From Gemmatimonadales bacterium (GTDB taxonomy: Bacteria; Gemmatimonadota; Gemmatimonadetes; Gemmatimonadales; JACORV01), in assembly GCA_035502185.1 (NCBI GenBank), contig DATJUT010000018.1, positions 1-58,584 on the forward strand: a stretch of DNA of 58,584 nucleotides, given 5' to 3'. The position numbers and the translations under genes are program-made. Position 1 is the first letter of the stretch; every line of letters starts with the position of its first letter. Of the stretch, positions 1 through 8,208 are shown in pieces. The notes below the pieces were generated by a model, which saw only the letters and a program-made list of their open reading frames with translations, did not search any database and was not told the origin of the DNA.

Positions 1-210
1 CGCATCATATCCGCTGATCCGCTGTCCGATGTCGGCGGGCGGGAGTGCGCTGAGATCGCCTTGGTGCACCGAGACTTGCGTTTGAACTTCGGGCGGCAGC
101 CTCGACGGGTTGCGGACGAAGACGGTGACCTGCTGCCCGGCCGCCAGCGCCTGGCGAAGCACGTGGCTGCCGAGCGATCCCGTTGCGCCGAAGATGATGA
201 GGCGAGACAG
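1..210 (-). CDS. NAD(P)-binding Rossmann (NmrA/SDR-like) protein, N-terminal part
   Basis: Only the first 70 codons lie in the window; the gene runs off the left edge. They read LSRLIIFGATGSLGSHVL near the start, the glycine-rich dinucleotide loop (GATGSLG) of atypical short-chain dehydrogenase or NmrA-type NAD(P)-binding proteins, followed by a typical second strand with FVRNPSRL. No ATG/GTG/TTG is available in frame; a CTG at 208-210 preceded by GGAGG at 218-222 is the best start. It begins 3 nt after the AraC-type gene ends, so the two are probably co-transcribed. Which member of the family it is cannot be told from this piece. The loop and reading frame are seen directly; the start codon is inference. 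Confidence 0.7.
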   Translation of the reverse strand, partial: MSRLIIFGATGSLGSHVLRQALAAGQQVTVFVRNPSRLPPEVQTQVSVHQGDLSALPPADIGQRISGYDA

Positions 211-213
211 GCG

Positions 214-1266
214 CTATCCTCCGCGCTTGGCCGCCGCGGCGCGGTATTGGCGCGGCGTCTTGCCCGTCCAGCGCCGGAACGAGCGATAGAACGTGCTCGC
301 CTCGGCGTATCCGAGAATGAACGCCACCTCTTCGATCGGCACCGAGCGTTCGCGGAGCGTCGCGATGGCCATGTGCATGCGGATGTGCTCGATCTCGCGG
401 CGCAGGGTCGTGTCCTCCGCAGCGAGGTGTCGCTGGAGCGTCCTCGGCGGCAGGTGAAGAGCCGACGCCGTGCGGCGCAGCGTCGGTGCACCCTCGCTGA
501 GCGCAGCCCAGATGGCCGAGCGAACGCGTTCCTTGACGGACGTTCCGGTGCAGAGTTTTCGAAGTGCACGCTCGGCACTCTCGCTGAGGTATCCTGCCAG
601 CGTCTCGTCCCCGCCCGGGACCGGCAGGTCGAGGTCGCGTTTCGCGAATGTGACCCTCGACTCCGGCTGATCGAAGTGCAGTGGGCAGCGAAAGAAGCGC
701 TGGTACTCGAACGTGCTGTCCGGCTGGGCGAACGTGAACGCGATTTCGGAGGGCACCAGCTCGGCTCGCATGATCCCACGGCATGCGCCCAGAACGGCGG
801 CGAATCGGAAGCTCACCGCGTGGGGAAGTGCCATCCCCACATCGGACAGGCATTGCGCGATGGCGACGTGATGTTGGGCCGTCTCTTCCAGGCGGAACTG
901 GACCGCTTCGTTGAGGATGCGCCAGTACCGCGCGAGGCGGCGAAGCGCTGCGCCGAGGGTCGAGCTGTAGGAGATGGCGTAACCCAGCAGGCCCCACTGG
1001 CGCGCTGGCAATCCTGCCGCCATCCGGATGCCGACCCCCGGGTCGGGCTCGCGCTGCGCGACGAGTTGCCAGAGTGCCACTTCGGTCCACGACGGTACGC
1101 GGGCGTCCGGATCGCTGAAGTCCACGGCGCCGAGCCCCGCAGCTTCAAGCAAGGCGTCGCGACGCAAGCCCGCATGCGCGGCGCCAGACAGGATGCTGGC
1201 CACCACGCGAGCCAGGACCGTGCCTGTCCCACGTCCGCGATCCCGGGCAGCGCGCGCCGTCGGCAT
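214..1266 (-). CDS. AraC family transcriptional regulator
   Basis: 350-aa regulator. Residues about 20-205 match the arabinose-binding-like N-terminal domain of OruR/ArgR-type AraC proteins (QREPDPGVGIRMA, QWGLLGYA, QRFFRCPLHFD). The last 100 residues hold the two helix-turn-helix motifs, ending in the signature GYAEASTFYRSFRRWTGKTP. I chose the ATG at 1264-1266 because the frame upstream is low-complexity and lacks similarity. It is divergent from the histidine kinase that starts at 1533, and the downstream NAD(P)-binding gene follows at 3 nt and may be its target. A pair of 12-bp direct repeats 21 bp apart lies in the divergent region (see 1461-1493). The inducer is unknown. Confidence 0.9.
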   Translation of the reverse strand: MPTARAARDRGRGTGTVLARVVASILSGAAHAGLRRDALLEAAGLGAVDFSDPDARVPSWTEVALWQLVAQREPDPGVGIRMAAGLPARQWGLLGYAISYSSTLGAALRRLARYWRILNEAVQFRLEETAQHHVAIAQCLSDVGMALPHAVSFRFAAVLGACRGIMRAELVPSEIAFTFAQPDSTFEYQRFFRCPLHFDQPESRVTFAKRDLDLPVPGGDETLAGYLSESAERALRKLCTGTSVKERVRSAIWAALSEGAPTLRRTASALHLPPRTLQRHLAAEDTTLRREIEHIRMHMAIATLRERSVPIEEVAFILGYAEASTFYRSFRRWTGKTPRQYRAAAAKRGG

Positions 1267-1460
1267 GGTTGCTCGCTCCTGGCCTCGGCAGCGAACGTGG
1301 ACCCCAATGAGGCAGACGTCAAGGCTCAGCCCGCGGCGCAGGAACCCACAGTTCTGGCGCGCGTTGCATGTCTTGAGGCCTCTGGCGCGAGCTGCACGCG
1401 AAAGTGGCGCGCGCCGCCTCCATGTCCCGCCGCAGGGAGCTGCATTGTCACGTTGTGCGG

Positions 1461-1493
1461 CACCCGGCGCGCCGAGTAACACACCCGGCGCGC
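1461..1493. promoter_or_regulatory. Direct repeat CACCCGGCGCGC x2, 21-bp period (candidate AraC operator)
   Basis: CACCCGGCGCGC occurs at 1461-1472 and again, without mismatch, at 1482-1493; repeat starts are 21 bp apart (two helical turns). AraC-type activators typically bind direct half-sites about 21 bp apart, and the repeats lie between an AraC gene (start 1266, minus) and the kinase start at 1533. Further TGGCGCG copies occur near 1355, 1383 and 1405. The role as operator is inference. Confidence 0.45.
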
Positions 1494-1532
1494 AGAGGGG
1501 CATTGCGCCGCGGAGTCTACTCGGGAGCAGAG

Positions 1533-3887
1533 ATGCGTATCCTGCAGGCGATGGCCGCGTGGATCGGGGCGCGGCTCCGGGGAAACCGGTCGGAGGAGGC
1601 TCTCCAGGCCAGTGAGATGCGGTTCCGGGCGCTGACCGAAAACAGCGCCGACATCATCACCATCCTTGATCTGGATGGTCGCCTTCAATACGCGAGCCCT
1701 TCAGCGCGGATCCTGGGCTACGAGCCGGGCGAGATCCTCGGGCACTCGACCTTCGACTACCTGCACCACGAGGACGAGGCTCGCGCCCGCCATGCCTTCG
1801 GCAGGGCGCTCGCGGGCGACACCGTTGGCATCGTGGAGAAGTTCCGTTTCCGCCACAGGAACGGCTCCTGGCGGACGCTCGAGGCAGTAGTGTCTAATCT
1901 CCTGGAGATGCCTGCCGTGAAAGGCATCGTCATCAACAGCCGCGACATCACCGAGCGCGAGCGCACCACCGCGCAGTTGCGGTCCCAGGAGCGCCAGCTG
2001 CAGACGATCGTAAACGCGGTCAGCGACGTCGTGTTGGAGCTGGACGGAGACGGTCGCTACCTGAACATATGGGCCGCCGATGAGTCCGACCTTGCCCGGC
2101 CTCGAACGGAGCTTCTGGGCAAGCGTGTCGAAGAGGTGCTGGGTCTCGATGCTGCACGGCCCCTCGCCGGGCCCCTGCGGAGAGTTCTGAGCACGGGCGT
2201 CCCCGAGAGTCTCGAGTACCGGCTCCCGCTGGCGGACGGCGAGCACTGGTTCCTGGGGAGGCTGACGCGCCTGCCCGGAATCGACGGAGGGCCCGACACC
2301 GTGTGCATGGGGGTCACCGACATCACCGAACGGAAGCGGGCCGAGGAGGCGTTGAGGGTCAGCGAGGCTGAGCACCGAGGCCTGATCGAGCGCGCTCCTC
2401 TCGGCATCTACCGCACGACCCCCGAGGGCCGAATTCTCGCGGCCAATGCGGCGTTTGCGAGGATGCTGGGCTACGACGACCCGGAAGAACTGACGGGTCT
2501 CGACATGGCGCGAGACGTCTACGCAAGTCCCGAGGAGCGGGCTCGACTGCTGTCGCAGCTCGGGCAGCAGGACGACTTCGCGATCGAGGCCCAGTGGAAG
2601 CGCAGGGACGGCGCCGCCGTCGTCGCGCGCCTGAACGTCCACGCGGTTCGTGGCCCCGCCCAACGCATCCAGTGCTTCGAAGGGCTGGCTGAGGACGTCA
2701 CCCAGCAGCGCTCCCTGGAGGCGCAGTATCGCCAGGCTCAGCGACTCGAGGCCGTGGGGCGGCTCGCCGGAGGCGTGGCGCACGACTTCAACAACATCCT
2801 GACGGCGATCACCGGCTACAGCGAACTGCTGCTCAGCGATCTGGCCGCCGATGACCGCAGACGCAGCGACGTTGAGGAGATCCGCGCGGCGGCCCAGCGC
2901 GCAGCGGTGCTCACCCGGCAGCTCCTGGCGTTCAGTCGCCGGCAGGTCTTCCAAGTCAGCGTGCTGGATCTCAACACGGTCGTGCGGACGCTGGACCGGA
3001 TGCTGCGCCGGCTGATTGGCGAGGACGTGAGGCTGGAGCTCGCCCTGTCTGAAGGGTTGGGTGCGGTGCGGGCCGACCCCGCGCAGATGGAGCAGGTCGT
3101 CATGAACCTCGCGGTCAACGCGCGGGATGCCATGCCAGCCGGAGGCCGCCTCACGATCGAAACCGCCAATGTGGTCCTCGACGAATCCTATGCCCGGGTG
3201 CACCGAGGGGCGGCGCCGGGTCGTTTCGTCATGCTCGCGATGAGCGATACGGGGATCGGGATGGATGCCGAAACTCAATCACACATCTTCGAGCCGTTCT
3301 TCACGACCAAGGAGCCGAGCAAGGGTACCGGTCTCGGCCTGGCCACCGTGTACGGCATCGTCAAGCAGAGCGGCGGCAACGTCTGGGTCTACAGCGAGCC
3401 CGGCAGAGGGGCCACGTTCAGGCTCTACATCCCACGGGTGGACGAGCAGCCCGAGGACCTTGCGCAGCAGGCAGCGGTGGCCGTGGCCGGAGGCCACGAG
3501 ACGGTGCTCCTGGCGGAGGATGACGCGATGGTCCGCGAGGTGGTGGCGCAGGCCCTGGAGAAGAAGGGCTACCGGGTGCTGCGCGCGTCCGACGGCCCAA
3601 TGGCGCTCGATCTGGCACGCGGGCACTCGGCACGGATTGCCCTGCTCGCCACCGACTTGGTCATGCCGGGCATGACCGGTCGCGAACTGGCTCTCGCCCT
3701 GCTCGCGGAGCGCCCTGACCTGCGCGTGATCTACATGTCCGGTTACGCCGACGATGCCGTAGTTCGGCATGGCGTGCTCGAGAAGGGCCTCCACTACCTC
3801 CAGAAGCCCTTTAGCATCGCGGACCTCGCTCGCAAAGTGCGTGAGGTGCTGGACGCGCCTCAAGCCAAGTCACGCGCGAGAGGGTGA
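1533..3887 (+). CDS. Hybrid sensor histidine kinase, PAS x3 - HisKA - HATPase - receiver
   Basis: 784-aa cytoplasmic-type hybrid kinase; no membrane segment or signal peptide is visible. Three PAS/PAC modules in a row (roughly residues 25-145, 150-265, 275-395; [31 protein letters not shown] junctions). Phosphoacceptor His417 sits in [14 protein letters not shown]-box [10 protein letters not shown] and G-boxes DTGIGMD and [13 protein letters not shown] follow. A C-terminal receiver has acidic pair AEDDA and phosphoacceptor Asp708 in TDLVMPGM, with a KPF lysine. The start at 1533 has GGGAG 5-6 nt upstream; the longer frame from 1404 is Arg-rich and has no domain. It is followed by a receiver-only regulator at 3927, a likely phosphorelay partner. 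The signal sensed is unknown. Confidence 0.93.
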   Translation: MRILQAMAAWIGARLRGNRSEEALQASEMRFRALTENSADIITILDLDGRLQYASPSARILGYEPGEILGHSTFDYLHHEDEARARHAFGRALAGDTVGIVEKFRFRHRNGSWRTLEAVVSNLLEMPAVKGIVINSRDITERERTTAQLRSQERQLQTIVNAVSDVVLELDGDGRYLNIWAADESDLARPRTELLGKRVEEVLGLDAARPLAGPLRRVLSTGVPESLEYRLPLADGEHWFLGRLTRLPGIDGGPDTVCMGVTDITERKRAEEALRVSEAEHRGLIERAPLGIYRTTPEGRILAANAAFARMLGYDDPEELTGLDMARDVYASPEERARLLSQLGQQDDFAIEAQWKRRDGAAVVARLNVHAVRGPAQRIQCFEGLAEDVTQQRSLEAQYRQAQRLEAVGRLAGGVAHDFNNILTAITGYSELLLSDLAADDRRRSDVEEIRAAAQRAAVLTRQLLAFSRRQVFQVSVLDLNTVVRTLDRMLRRLIGEDVRLELALSEGLGAVRADPAQMEQVVMNLAVNARDAMPAGGRLTIETANVVLDESYARVHRGAAPGRFVMLAMSDTGIGMDAETQSHIFEPFFTTKEPSKGTGLGLATVYGIVKQSGGNVWVYSEPGRGATFRLYIPRVDEQPEDLAQQAAVAVAGGHETVLLAEDDAMVREVVAQALEKKGYRVLRASDGPMALDLARGHSARIALLATDLVMPGMTGRELALALLAERPDLRVIYMSGYADDAVVRHGVLEKGLHYLQKPFSIADLARKVREVLDAPQAKSRARG

Positions 3888-3926
3888 GCTCTGGAACGCT
3901 GCATACCCAGCGTCCGGGAGAGGAAC

Positions 3927-4307
3927 GTGGCGAACGTCATGGTTGTCGACGACGACAAGACCGCGAGGCGCGCCGTCCGACGGATGCTGACGAATCTGGG
4001 CCACGAGGTGCGGGTCGTCGGCGATGGTGCCGAGGCGCTGCAGCTCCTGGACGGCGTCCGCTTCGACCTCGTCATCACGGACGTGTACATGGAGTGTGTG
4101 GATGGCATGGAGCTGTTGGTACGGATTCACCAGCGCGGGCTTAACGTGCCGGTGGTGGCCATCTCCGGCGGGGGCTGCATCGCGACCGACGAGATCCTCG
4201 CGATGGCGAGGGCGTGCGGGGCCGCGGCCACCCTGGACAAGCCGTTCACGCCGCAGCAGCTGCGCGACACCGTTGAGCCGCTCCTCCGCCAGGCTCCGCG
4301 GGCGTAG
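3927..4307 (+). CDS. Single-domain response regulator (receiver only)
   Basis: 126 aa, a complete CheY-like receiver with no output domain: acidic pair VDDD near residue 8, phosphoacceptor Asp52 in ITDVYM, and a LDKPF lysine near the C-terminus. GTG start with a purine-rich GAGAGGA just upstream. It lies 39 nt after the hybrid kinase and probably receives phosphate from it, either as a relay step or as a stand-alone protein-interaction regulator. A closely similar but truncated copy lies at 4818-5063 (shared DVYM, DGMELLVRI, QRGL), so the gene was duplicated locally. The receiver assignment is certain; the partner is inference. Confidence 0.9.
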   Translation: MANVMVVDDDKTARRAVRRMLTNLGHEVRVVGDGAEALQLLDGVRFDLVITDVYMECVDGMELLVRIHQRGLNVPVVAISGGGCIATDEILAMARACGAAATLDKPFTPQQLRDTVEPLLRQAPRA

Positions 4308-4479
4308 GCCATGTCCCTCGTGATCTGTCCCGATTGCCGCCAGAGCATCTCTGGCCAAGATCCCTCCTGTCCTCACTGCGGACGGGAAATACGGACCCTC
4401 CGACCTGCCAGACCGGCTCCGAGTGAGGTCAGGCAGGGAACGCAGCGGGCGAGGTCGCAGCACCAGGTGGCAAGCGCCA

Positions 4480-4576
4480 CCTTCCCTCGCCGTGCCGACA
4501 TCCTGCCGCCCTCCGAAACCCCACTTCGGCGGCTCTTAATCAGTAGGTTCCGTGTTCGATTCACGGGCGGCGCACT
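4480..4576 (+). repeat. 97-bp repeat copy 1 (tRNA-Lys 3' half plus conserved 53-bp arm)
   Basis: Matches 8086-8182 over 97 bp with no gap and 6 mismatches by eye. The first 53 bp are not tRNA and contain the inverted pair GCCGCC (4505-4510) / GGCGGC (4528-4533). The last part is the tRNA-Lys half. The same composite structure in both copies argues for duplication of one unit, for example an attachment-site arm plus core, rather than two independent tRNA truncations. Confidence 0.85.
4533..4574 (+). tRNA. tRNA-Lys(CUU) 3' half, positions 32-73 only (partial)
   Basis: Read in canonical tRNA numbering: anticodon loop CTCTTAA (anticodon CTT), 3' anticodon strand TCAGT, 5-nt variable loop AGGTT, T stem CCGTG/CACGG fully paired around TTCGATT, 3' acceptor strand GCGGCGC, discriminator A. 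All segment lengths are exact. The expected 5' half (acceptor GCGCCGC, D arm, ACTGA) is not immediately upstream and I could not find it nearby. No CCA is encoded. It is therefore not a working tRNA gene as seen. Confidence 0.8.
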
Positions 4577-4588
4577 GCGGGAACTCCG

Positions 4589-4625
4589 AGAGCGACTTCG
4601 CCCTACGCGAGGTCGCTCTTTGTGT
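4589..4625 (+). terminator. Intrinsic terminator after repeat copy 1
   Basis: 13-bp stem AGAGCGACTTCGC / GCGAGGTCGCTCT (one G-U pair) with loop CCTAC at 4602-4606, followed by TTTGTGTG. It lies 14 nt after the tRNA half, where a terminator of a tRNA transcription unit would be. Confidence 0.75.
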
Positions 4626-4817
4626 GCCCAATGACCCGTGTCAGTTGGTGAGCCAGTTTCAGGCCCCTCAATCACGGCCATCAACGTCTCGGCATCGGGC
4701 TGCTGGTAGCAGGTGAGCAACTTATGCACGTAGGCGCGTAGCAGCCAATTCTGAGCTACAGACACCGAGACAGGCTGGCCGAATCTGCGCGGGGCGGGGA
4801 TGCGATGCCTGGTGGTC

Positions 4818-5063
4818 GTGGCACGTGTGCTCGTTGCGGACGATGACGCCGAGGTGCGGAACCTGGTTCGCCGAGTGCTCCAGGCCCAAGGTCACGACGT
4901 CATTGATGCGCATGACGGGGCCGAGGCCCTCCGCCTCTTGGAAACGATGCCCTGTGACCTCGTGGTGGCCGACGTGTACATGGGCGATGTAGATGGGATG
5001 GAATTGCTAGTGCGGATTCAGCAACGCGGTTTGCGGGTGCCCGTGCTGGCGGTATCGGGCTGA
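4818..5063 (+). pseudogene. Truncated receiver-domain gene, paralogue of 3927-4307
   Basis: 81 codons align with the first two thirds of the regulator at 3927: ADDDAE acidic pair, Asp in VADVYMGDVDGMELLVRI, QQRGLRVPVLAVSG, then a TGA stop. The fourth helix, fifth strand, lysine and last helix are missing, and the sequence after the stop does not resume the fold in any frame I could read. The GTG at 4818 aligns with the GTG start of the intact copy; an ATG at 4800 is also in frame. It lies 240 bp after the first tRNA-half repeat. Most likely a decayed duplicate, though a short stable receiver fragment cannot be excluded. Confidence 0.7.
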
Positions 5064-5430
5064 GCCTCATCGGCCCTTACAACCCGCCGCGCGGGGTCAG
5101 CGCCCCACTTCGCTCACGGTTTCGAACCGCAGAGACGGCCTGTCCCCATCAGGCTCCGTCGCCCGACCTTCCTCGACTTGAGCAGCGAGCCAACATCCTA
5201 ACTCCTATCATGCATGTCCGAATTGGTGCCCCCCCCGGCGTATCCGGCAGCGGATCAAACGGCTGGTCGGCAATGCACTTGAGCGTTTGAGACCTCGCCA
5301 GTTCAAAGAGCGTGGTCTGCGTCTTGCATGATTGGACGGCTGACAGGCTCACGGTCGCGCGCACGGGCTGCCGGCACGGGGCGCCGCACAACGCCGTAAG
5401 GCAGGCAAGAGCACGGGCGGAGGGGAAGCG
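5064..5430. other. Intergenic region without recognisable gene
   Basis: 367 bp between the truncated receiver and the barrel cytochrome gene. Both strands carry only short frames without domain similarity. Base composition is less GC-extreme than the neighbouring genes, and an eight-C run lies near 5230. It may hold the promoter of the cytochrome pair; I see no convincing -35/-10 pair. Confidence 0.5.
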
Positions 5431-6633
5431 ATGGGAGCGAAACGCGCGCTGTCCTGCGTGGCGACCCTGCTCGCCACGCTCGTCCCCGGCGGGCGGGCGG
5501 ACGCGATCCCCGCGTTCGCGCGGTTGTACGGAGCGAGCTGCAGCATGTGCCACGACCCCATCCCGCGCCTCAGCGCCTTCGGTGAGATGTTCGTGGACAA
5601 CGGATACCGCTTCTTCCCCGGCCAGCTGCCTCCGGACCGCTTGGCCACGGGCGACCCGTTGCTCTCACTGCCCGGGCGCCTGCGGCTGGCGATGCGCCTG
5701 GACGCCTACGCCGTGGCGTACGCCGGTCCCGGCGTCGTGACCGATTTCCAGACGCCCTACGACCTCAAGCTCATCTCGGGCGGCCCGCTGTCGGAGCATC
5801 TCTCCTACTACGTCTATTTCATGCTCTCCGAGCAGGGCGAGACCGGTAGCATCGAGGACGCGTACGTGACCTGGAACGAGCTGGCCGGCGCGCCCGTCAG
5901 CGTGTCGGTCGGCCAGTTCCAGGTCTCCGACGTCATTTTCGCCCGCGAGCTCCGGCTGGAGCACCAGGATTACGCCATCTACGGCGCGCGCATCGGCGCG
6001 TCGCCGGTCAATCTGACCTACGACCGCGGCCTCATGGTCGGCGCGGATCTCGCTGGCTTCACGATCTCCGGCGAGATCGTGAACGGGAATGGCAACGGCG
6101 CGGCGTCGGCCAGCGGGCGGTTCGACGACGACCGGAACAAGAGCTTCGTGGGGCACGTGAGCCGCGAACTCTTCGGCGGCGTGACGCTCGGCGCGCTGGG
6201 GTACGTGACGCGTCAGGAGGGTGCGGCGTCGGGCGGCCCGGCAGCGCAGAACCGGCTCTGGATGCTGGGCGGTGACGCGAGCGTCGCGCTGGGCCCGGTG
6301 GAGCTGCGAGGGCAGTTCATCCACCGCGAGGACAGCAGACCCACGTTCACGCCCGATGAACCGAGGGCCATCACCAACGGCGGCTTCGGCGAGGTGCTGA
6401 TGCACCGCGCCGGAAGCCGCTGGTACGCGGTCGCCCTCTACAACCTGATCCGCACCAGCCGGCCGCTGCTCGACGTCGGTCTGGGCGCCCCGTCGGGCCA
6501 GTCGCGCTACGAAACCGTGAGCGGCGGCGGAGGCTACCTGCTGCAGCGCAATCTCCGGGTGTACGCGGAGGCGACGTGGGATACGGAGCTCCGGGCGACG
6601 CAGTGGACGCTCGGGACCACGATGGCCTTCTAG
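5431..6633 (+). CDS. Outer-membrane beta-barrel with N-terminal monoheme cytochrome c domain
   Basis: 400 aa. Signal peptide to about residue 24 (ALSCVATLLATLVPGGRADA), then a short domain with one heme-c site Cys37-X2-Cys40-His41 (CSMCH) in the context FARLYGASCSMCHDPIPRLSAFGEMF. The remainder consists of alternating amphipathic strands (YYVYFMLSE, VSVGQFQVSD, LTYDRGLMVGADL) and ends in Phe (GTTMAF), the usual outer-membrane barrel signature. ATG 5431 is preceded by GGAGGGGAAGCG. The protein resembles putative porins whose N-terminal region carries a CxxCH site. It is followed 45 nt later by a di-heme peroxidase, so both probably work in one periplasm/outer-membrane electron-transfer path. 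Barrel and heme site are seen; the electron-conduit role is inference. Confidence 0.8.
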   Translation: MGAKRALSCVATLLATLVPGGRADAIPAFARLYGASCSMCHDPIPRLSAFGEMFVDNGYRFFPGQLPPDRLATGDPLLSLPGRLRLAMRLDAYAVAYAGPGVVTDFQTPYDLKLISGGPLSEHLSYYVYFMLSEQGETGSIEDAYVTWNELAGAPVSVSVGQFQVSDVIFARELRLEHQDYAIYGARIGASPVNLTYDRGLMVGADLAGFTISGEIVNGNGNGAASASGRFDDDRNKSFVGHVSRELFGGVTLGALGYVTRQEGAASGGPAAQNRLWMLGGDASVALGPVELRGQFIHREDSRPTFTPDEPRAITNGGFGEVLMHRAGSRWYAVALYNLIRTSRPLLDVGLGAPSGQSRYETVSGGGGYLLQRNLRVYAEATWDTELRATQWTLGTTMAF

Positions 6634-6678
6634 CCCGATGATCCTCGCCGCATGCCGTCCGGGAGGGAGGGTGTGTCC

Positions 6679-7716
6679 ATGAGATACTCCGCCATCGCGC
6701 TGCTGCTGGCGAGCGCCTCGGGCTGTCGTGCCGGGATGGGCCTCTCCGGAGGCCCGCACGTGGACCCCGCACAGCTCGAGGCCTTCGGTCAGCTGCCCGC
6801 TTCCATGGCGACGGCGCAGCGCCCCGCTTCCCCGGCGAGCGTGGCTCTGGGCCGGATGCTGTACTATGACCCGCGCCTTTCCGTCGACAGCACCGTCTCG
6901 TGCAATACCTGCCACCCGCTGGGCGCCTACGGAGTGGATCACCGTCCCGTCAGCTTCGGGGTGAGGGGGCAGCCAGGCCTCCGCAACGCGCCCACCGTGT
7001 TCAACGCCGCCGGTCACGTGTCGCAGTTCTGGGACGGCCGCGCACCGACGGTCGAGGAGCAGGCCAAGGGGCCGATCGTCAATCCGGTCGAGATGGCCAT
7101 GCCCAACGGTGACGCGGTGGCCCAGCGGCTCAGGGCGGTGGCGCAGTACCGCGCGGCGTTCGCCGCGGCGTTCCCGGGAGAGGCCGAGCCGGTGACCTAT
7201 GACAATGTCGGCTTGGCGATCGGCGCCTTCGAGCGTGGCTTGGTGACGCCCTCACGGTGGGACGCCTTCCAGGCCGGGGACACGGCCGCCCTCGCGGCGG
7301 ACGAGCGGAGGGGGCTCAGCACCTTCGCCGCGCTGGGGTGCCCGGCCTGCCACCGCGGGACCTACGTGGGCGGCGAGACGTACCAGAAGGCGGGATTGGT
7401 GGAGCCGTGGCCGGAGCGGGGAGACTTGGGACGCTACGCCGTGACCCACCGACGCGCCGACCGGATGGTCTTCAAGGTGCCGTCGTTGCGGAACGTCGAG
7501 CAGACGGCGCCGTACTTTCACAACGGCCAGGTGGCGACGCTGGAAGACGCCGTGCGGCGGATGGCCCGGTATCAGCTGGGTCGCAAGCTGAGCGACTCGG
7601 AGATCGCTGCGGTGGTGACATGGCTCAAGTCGCTGACCGGGACCATTCCCGAGGGCTACATCACGCCGCCCACACTTCCCGGCACGGAGATGTCCCGCGC
7701 GGCGCGAGAGCCGTAG
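6679..7716 (+). CDS. Di-heme cytochrome c peroxidase / MauG family lipoprotein
   Basis: 345 aa. Lipoprotein-like signal (LLLASASGC) followed by two heme-c sites, C75-X2-C78-H79 (CNTCH) and C221-X2-C224-H225 (CPACH). The family core is present: LGRMLYYDPRLS, the HPLGAYGVD stretch, RNAPTVFNA, QFWDGRAPTVEEQAKGP, NPVEMA, PSLRNVEQTAPYFHNG. CcpA/MauG-type enzymes reduce peroxide or carry out high-valent heme oxidation in the periplasm; the sequence does not say which. Start chosen at ATG 6679, with GGGAGGGAGGG 7 nt upstream, in preference to the in-frame ATG at 6652 lacking a signal peptide. It is downstream of the barrel cytochrome in the same direction and probably in the same operon. Confidence 0.92.
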   Translation: MRYSAIALLLASASGCRAGMGLSGGPHVDPAQLEAFGQLPASMATAQRPASPASVALGRMLYYDPRLSVDSTVSCNTCHPLGAYGVDHRPVSFGVRGQPGLRNAPTVFNAAGHVSQFWDGRAPTVEEQAKGPIVNPVEMAMPNGDAVAQRLRAVAQYRAAFAAAFPGEAEPVTYDNVGLAIGAFERGLVTPSRWDAFQAGDTAALAADERRGLSTFAALGCPACHRGTYVGGETYQKAGLVEPWPERGDLGRYAVTHRRADRMVFKVPSLRNVEQTAPYFHNGQVATLEDAVRRMARYQLGRKLSDSEIAAVVTWLKSLTGTIPEGYITPPTLPGTEMSRAAREP

Positions 7717-8085
7717 AGGCGTGCCCATCGACGCCTCAACCCATCCGACCCAGGCCGGAGTACGCCAACTGGGTTCCGTCCAGGCTGGTGGCGCTCTTTG
7801 ACTACGGCTGCAACGCCTGTCCGATCGCCGCCTTGACCTGGACGCGGGATTCCTTGCCGTGGCGGTCGAGCAGGGCTGTTTGGCCACCAGGGCTTCGGCT
7901 ACGTCCACCCGGCGCTGCCGTGGGCTGCCTGATTACCCAATTCCGCGTCAGAGCCACGTTCGTCGAGTGCCGCACGTGTGCCGCAAGACCCCGATTTCCT
8001 ATCGTGCGGCGGGAAGGACAGTCCGACATGGTGGCGAGGGTGCCGACGCGCGAACCCGTGACCGCCCAGAGAGTTCGCTGGGTTT

Positions 8086-8182
8086 CCTTCCCTCGCCGTG
8101 CCGACATCCTGCCGCCCCCAGAAACCCCACTCAGGCGGCTCTTAATCAGTAGTTTCCGCGTTCGATTCACGGGCGGCGCACT
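8086..8182 (+). repeat. 97-bp repeat copy 2 (tRNA-Lys 3' half plus conserved arm)
   Basis: Second copy of the unit at 4480-4576, same orientation, 3.6 kb downstream. Differences are confined to four positions in the loop between the GCCGCC/GGCGGC arms, one in the variable loop and one in the T stem. Sequences outside the 97 bp differ completely between copies, so the repeat has sharp boundaries. Confidence 0.85.
8139..8180 (+). tRNA. tRNA-Lys(CUU) 3' half, second partial copy
   Basis: CTCTTAA, TCAGT, AGTTT, CCGCG, TTCGATT, CACGG, GCGGCGC, A: the same positions 32-73 as copy 1. The T stem now has one C-A mismatch (CCGCG against CACGG), so this copy appears to have drifted. No 5' half is adjacent. 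Confidence 0.75.
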
Positions 8183-8208
8183 CCCGGTAGGACAACCACT
8201 GAGACTAG

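Larger units (their letters stand above)
4311..4634 (+). pseudogene. Zinc-ribbon protein remnant running into the tRNA-half repeat
   Basis: The open frame begins 3 nt after the receiver gene. Its first 28 residues form a clean zinc ribbon, CPDC...CPHC (MSLVICPDC, PSCPHCGREI), as in small zinc-ribbon membrane or regulatory proteins. After about residue 30 there is no recognisable domain. From 4480 the frame simply translates the tRNA-half repeat and then a terminator hairpin, so the last 50 residues are not protein sequence under selection. I read it as the 5' end of a real gene whose remainder was replaced when the repeat arrived. A short functional zinc-ribbon peptide remains possible. Confidence 0.55.

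Noticed and set aside
4480-4576. A complete but intron-containing or permuted tRNA-Lys
   Set aside because: I looked upstream (to about 3.9 kb and 7.7 kb) and downstream of both copies for a 5' half with GCGCCGC acceptor and D arm and saw none. A covariance search would settle it.
4373-4765. Minus-strand frame with a protein-like stretch (NWLLRAYVHKLLTCYQQPDAETLMAVI)
   Set aside because: It reads through the terminator and the antisense of the tRNA half (NRTRNLLIKS, a well-known spurious translation of tRNA-Lys). The first 30 residues may be a relic but are not assignable.
4480-8182. An intact mobile element between the repeats
   Set aside because: No integrase, transposase or excisionase is encoded between or next to the repeats, so only an att-like relic can be proposed.
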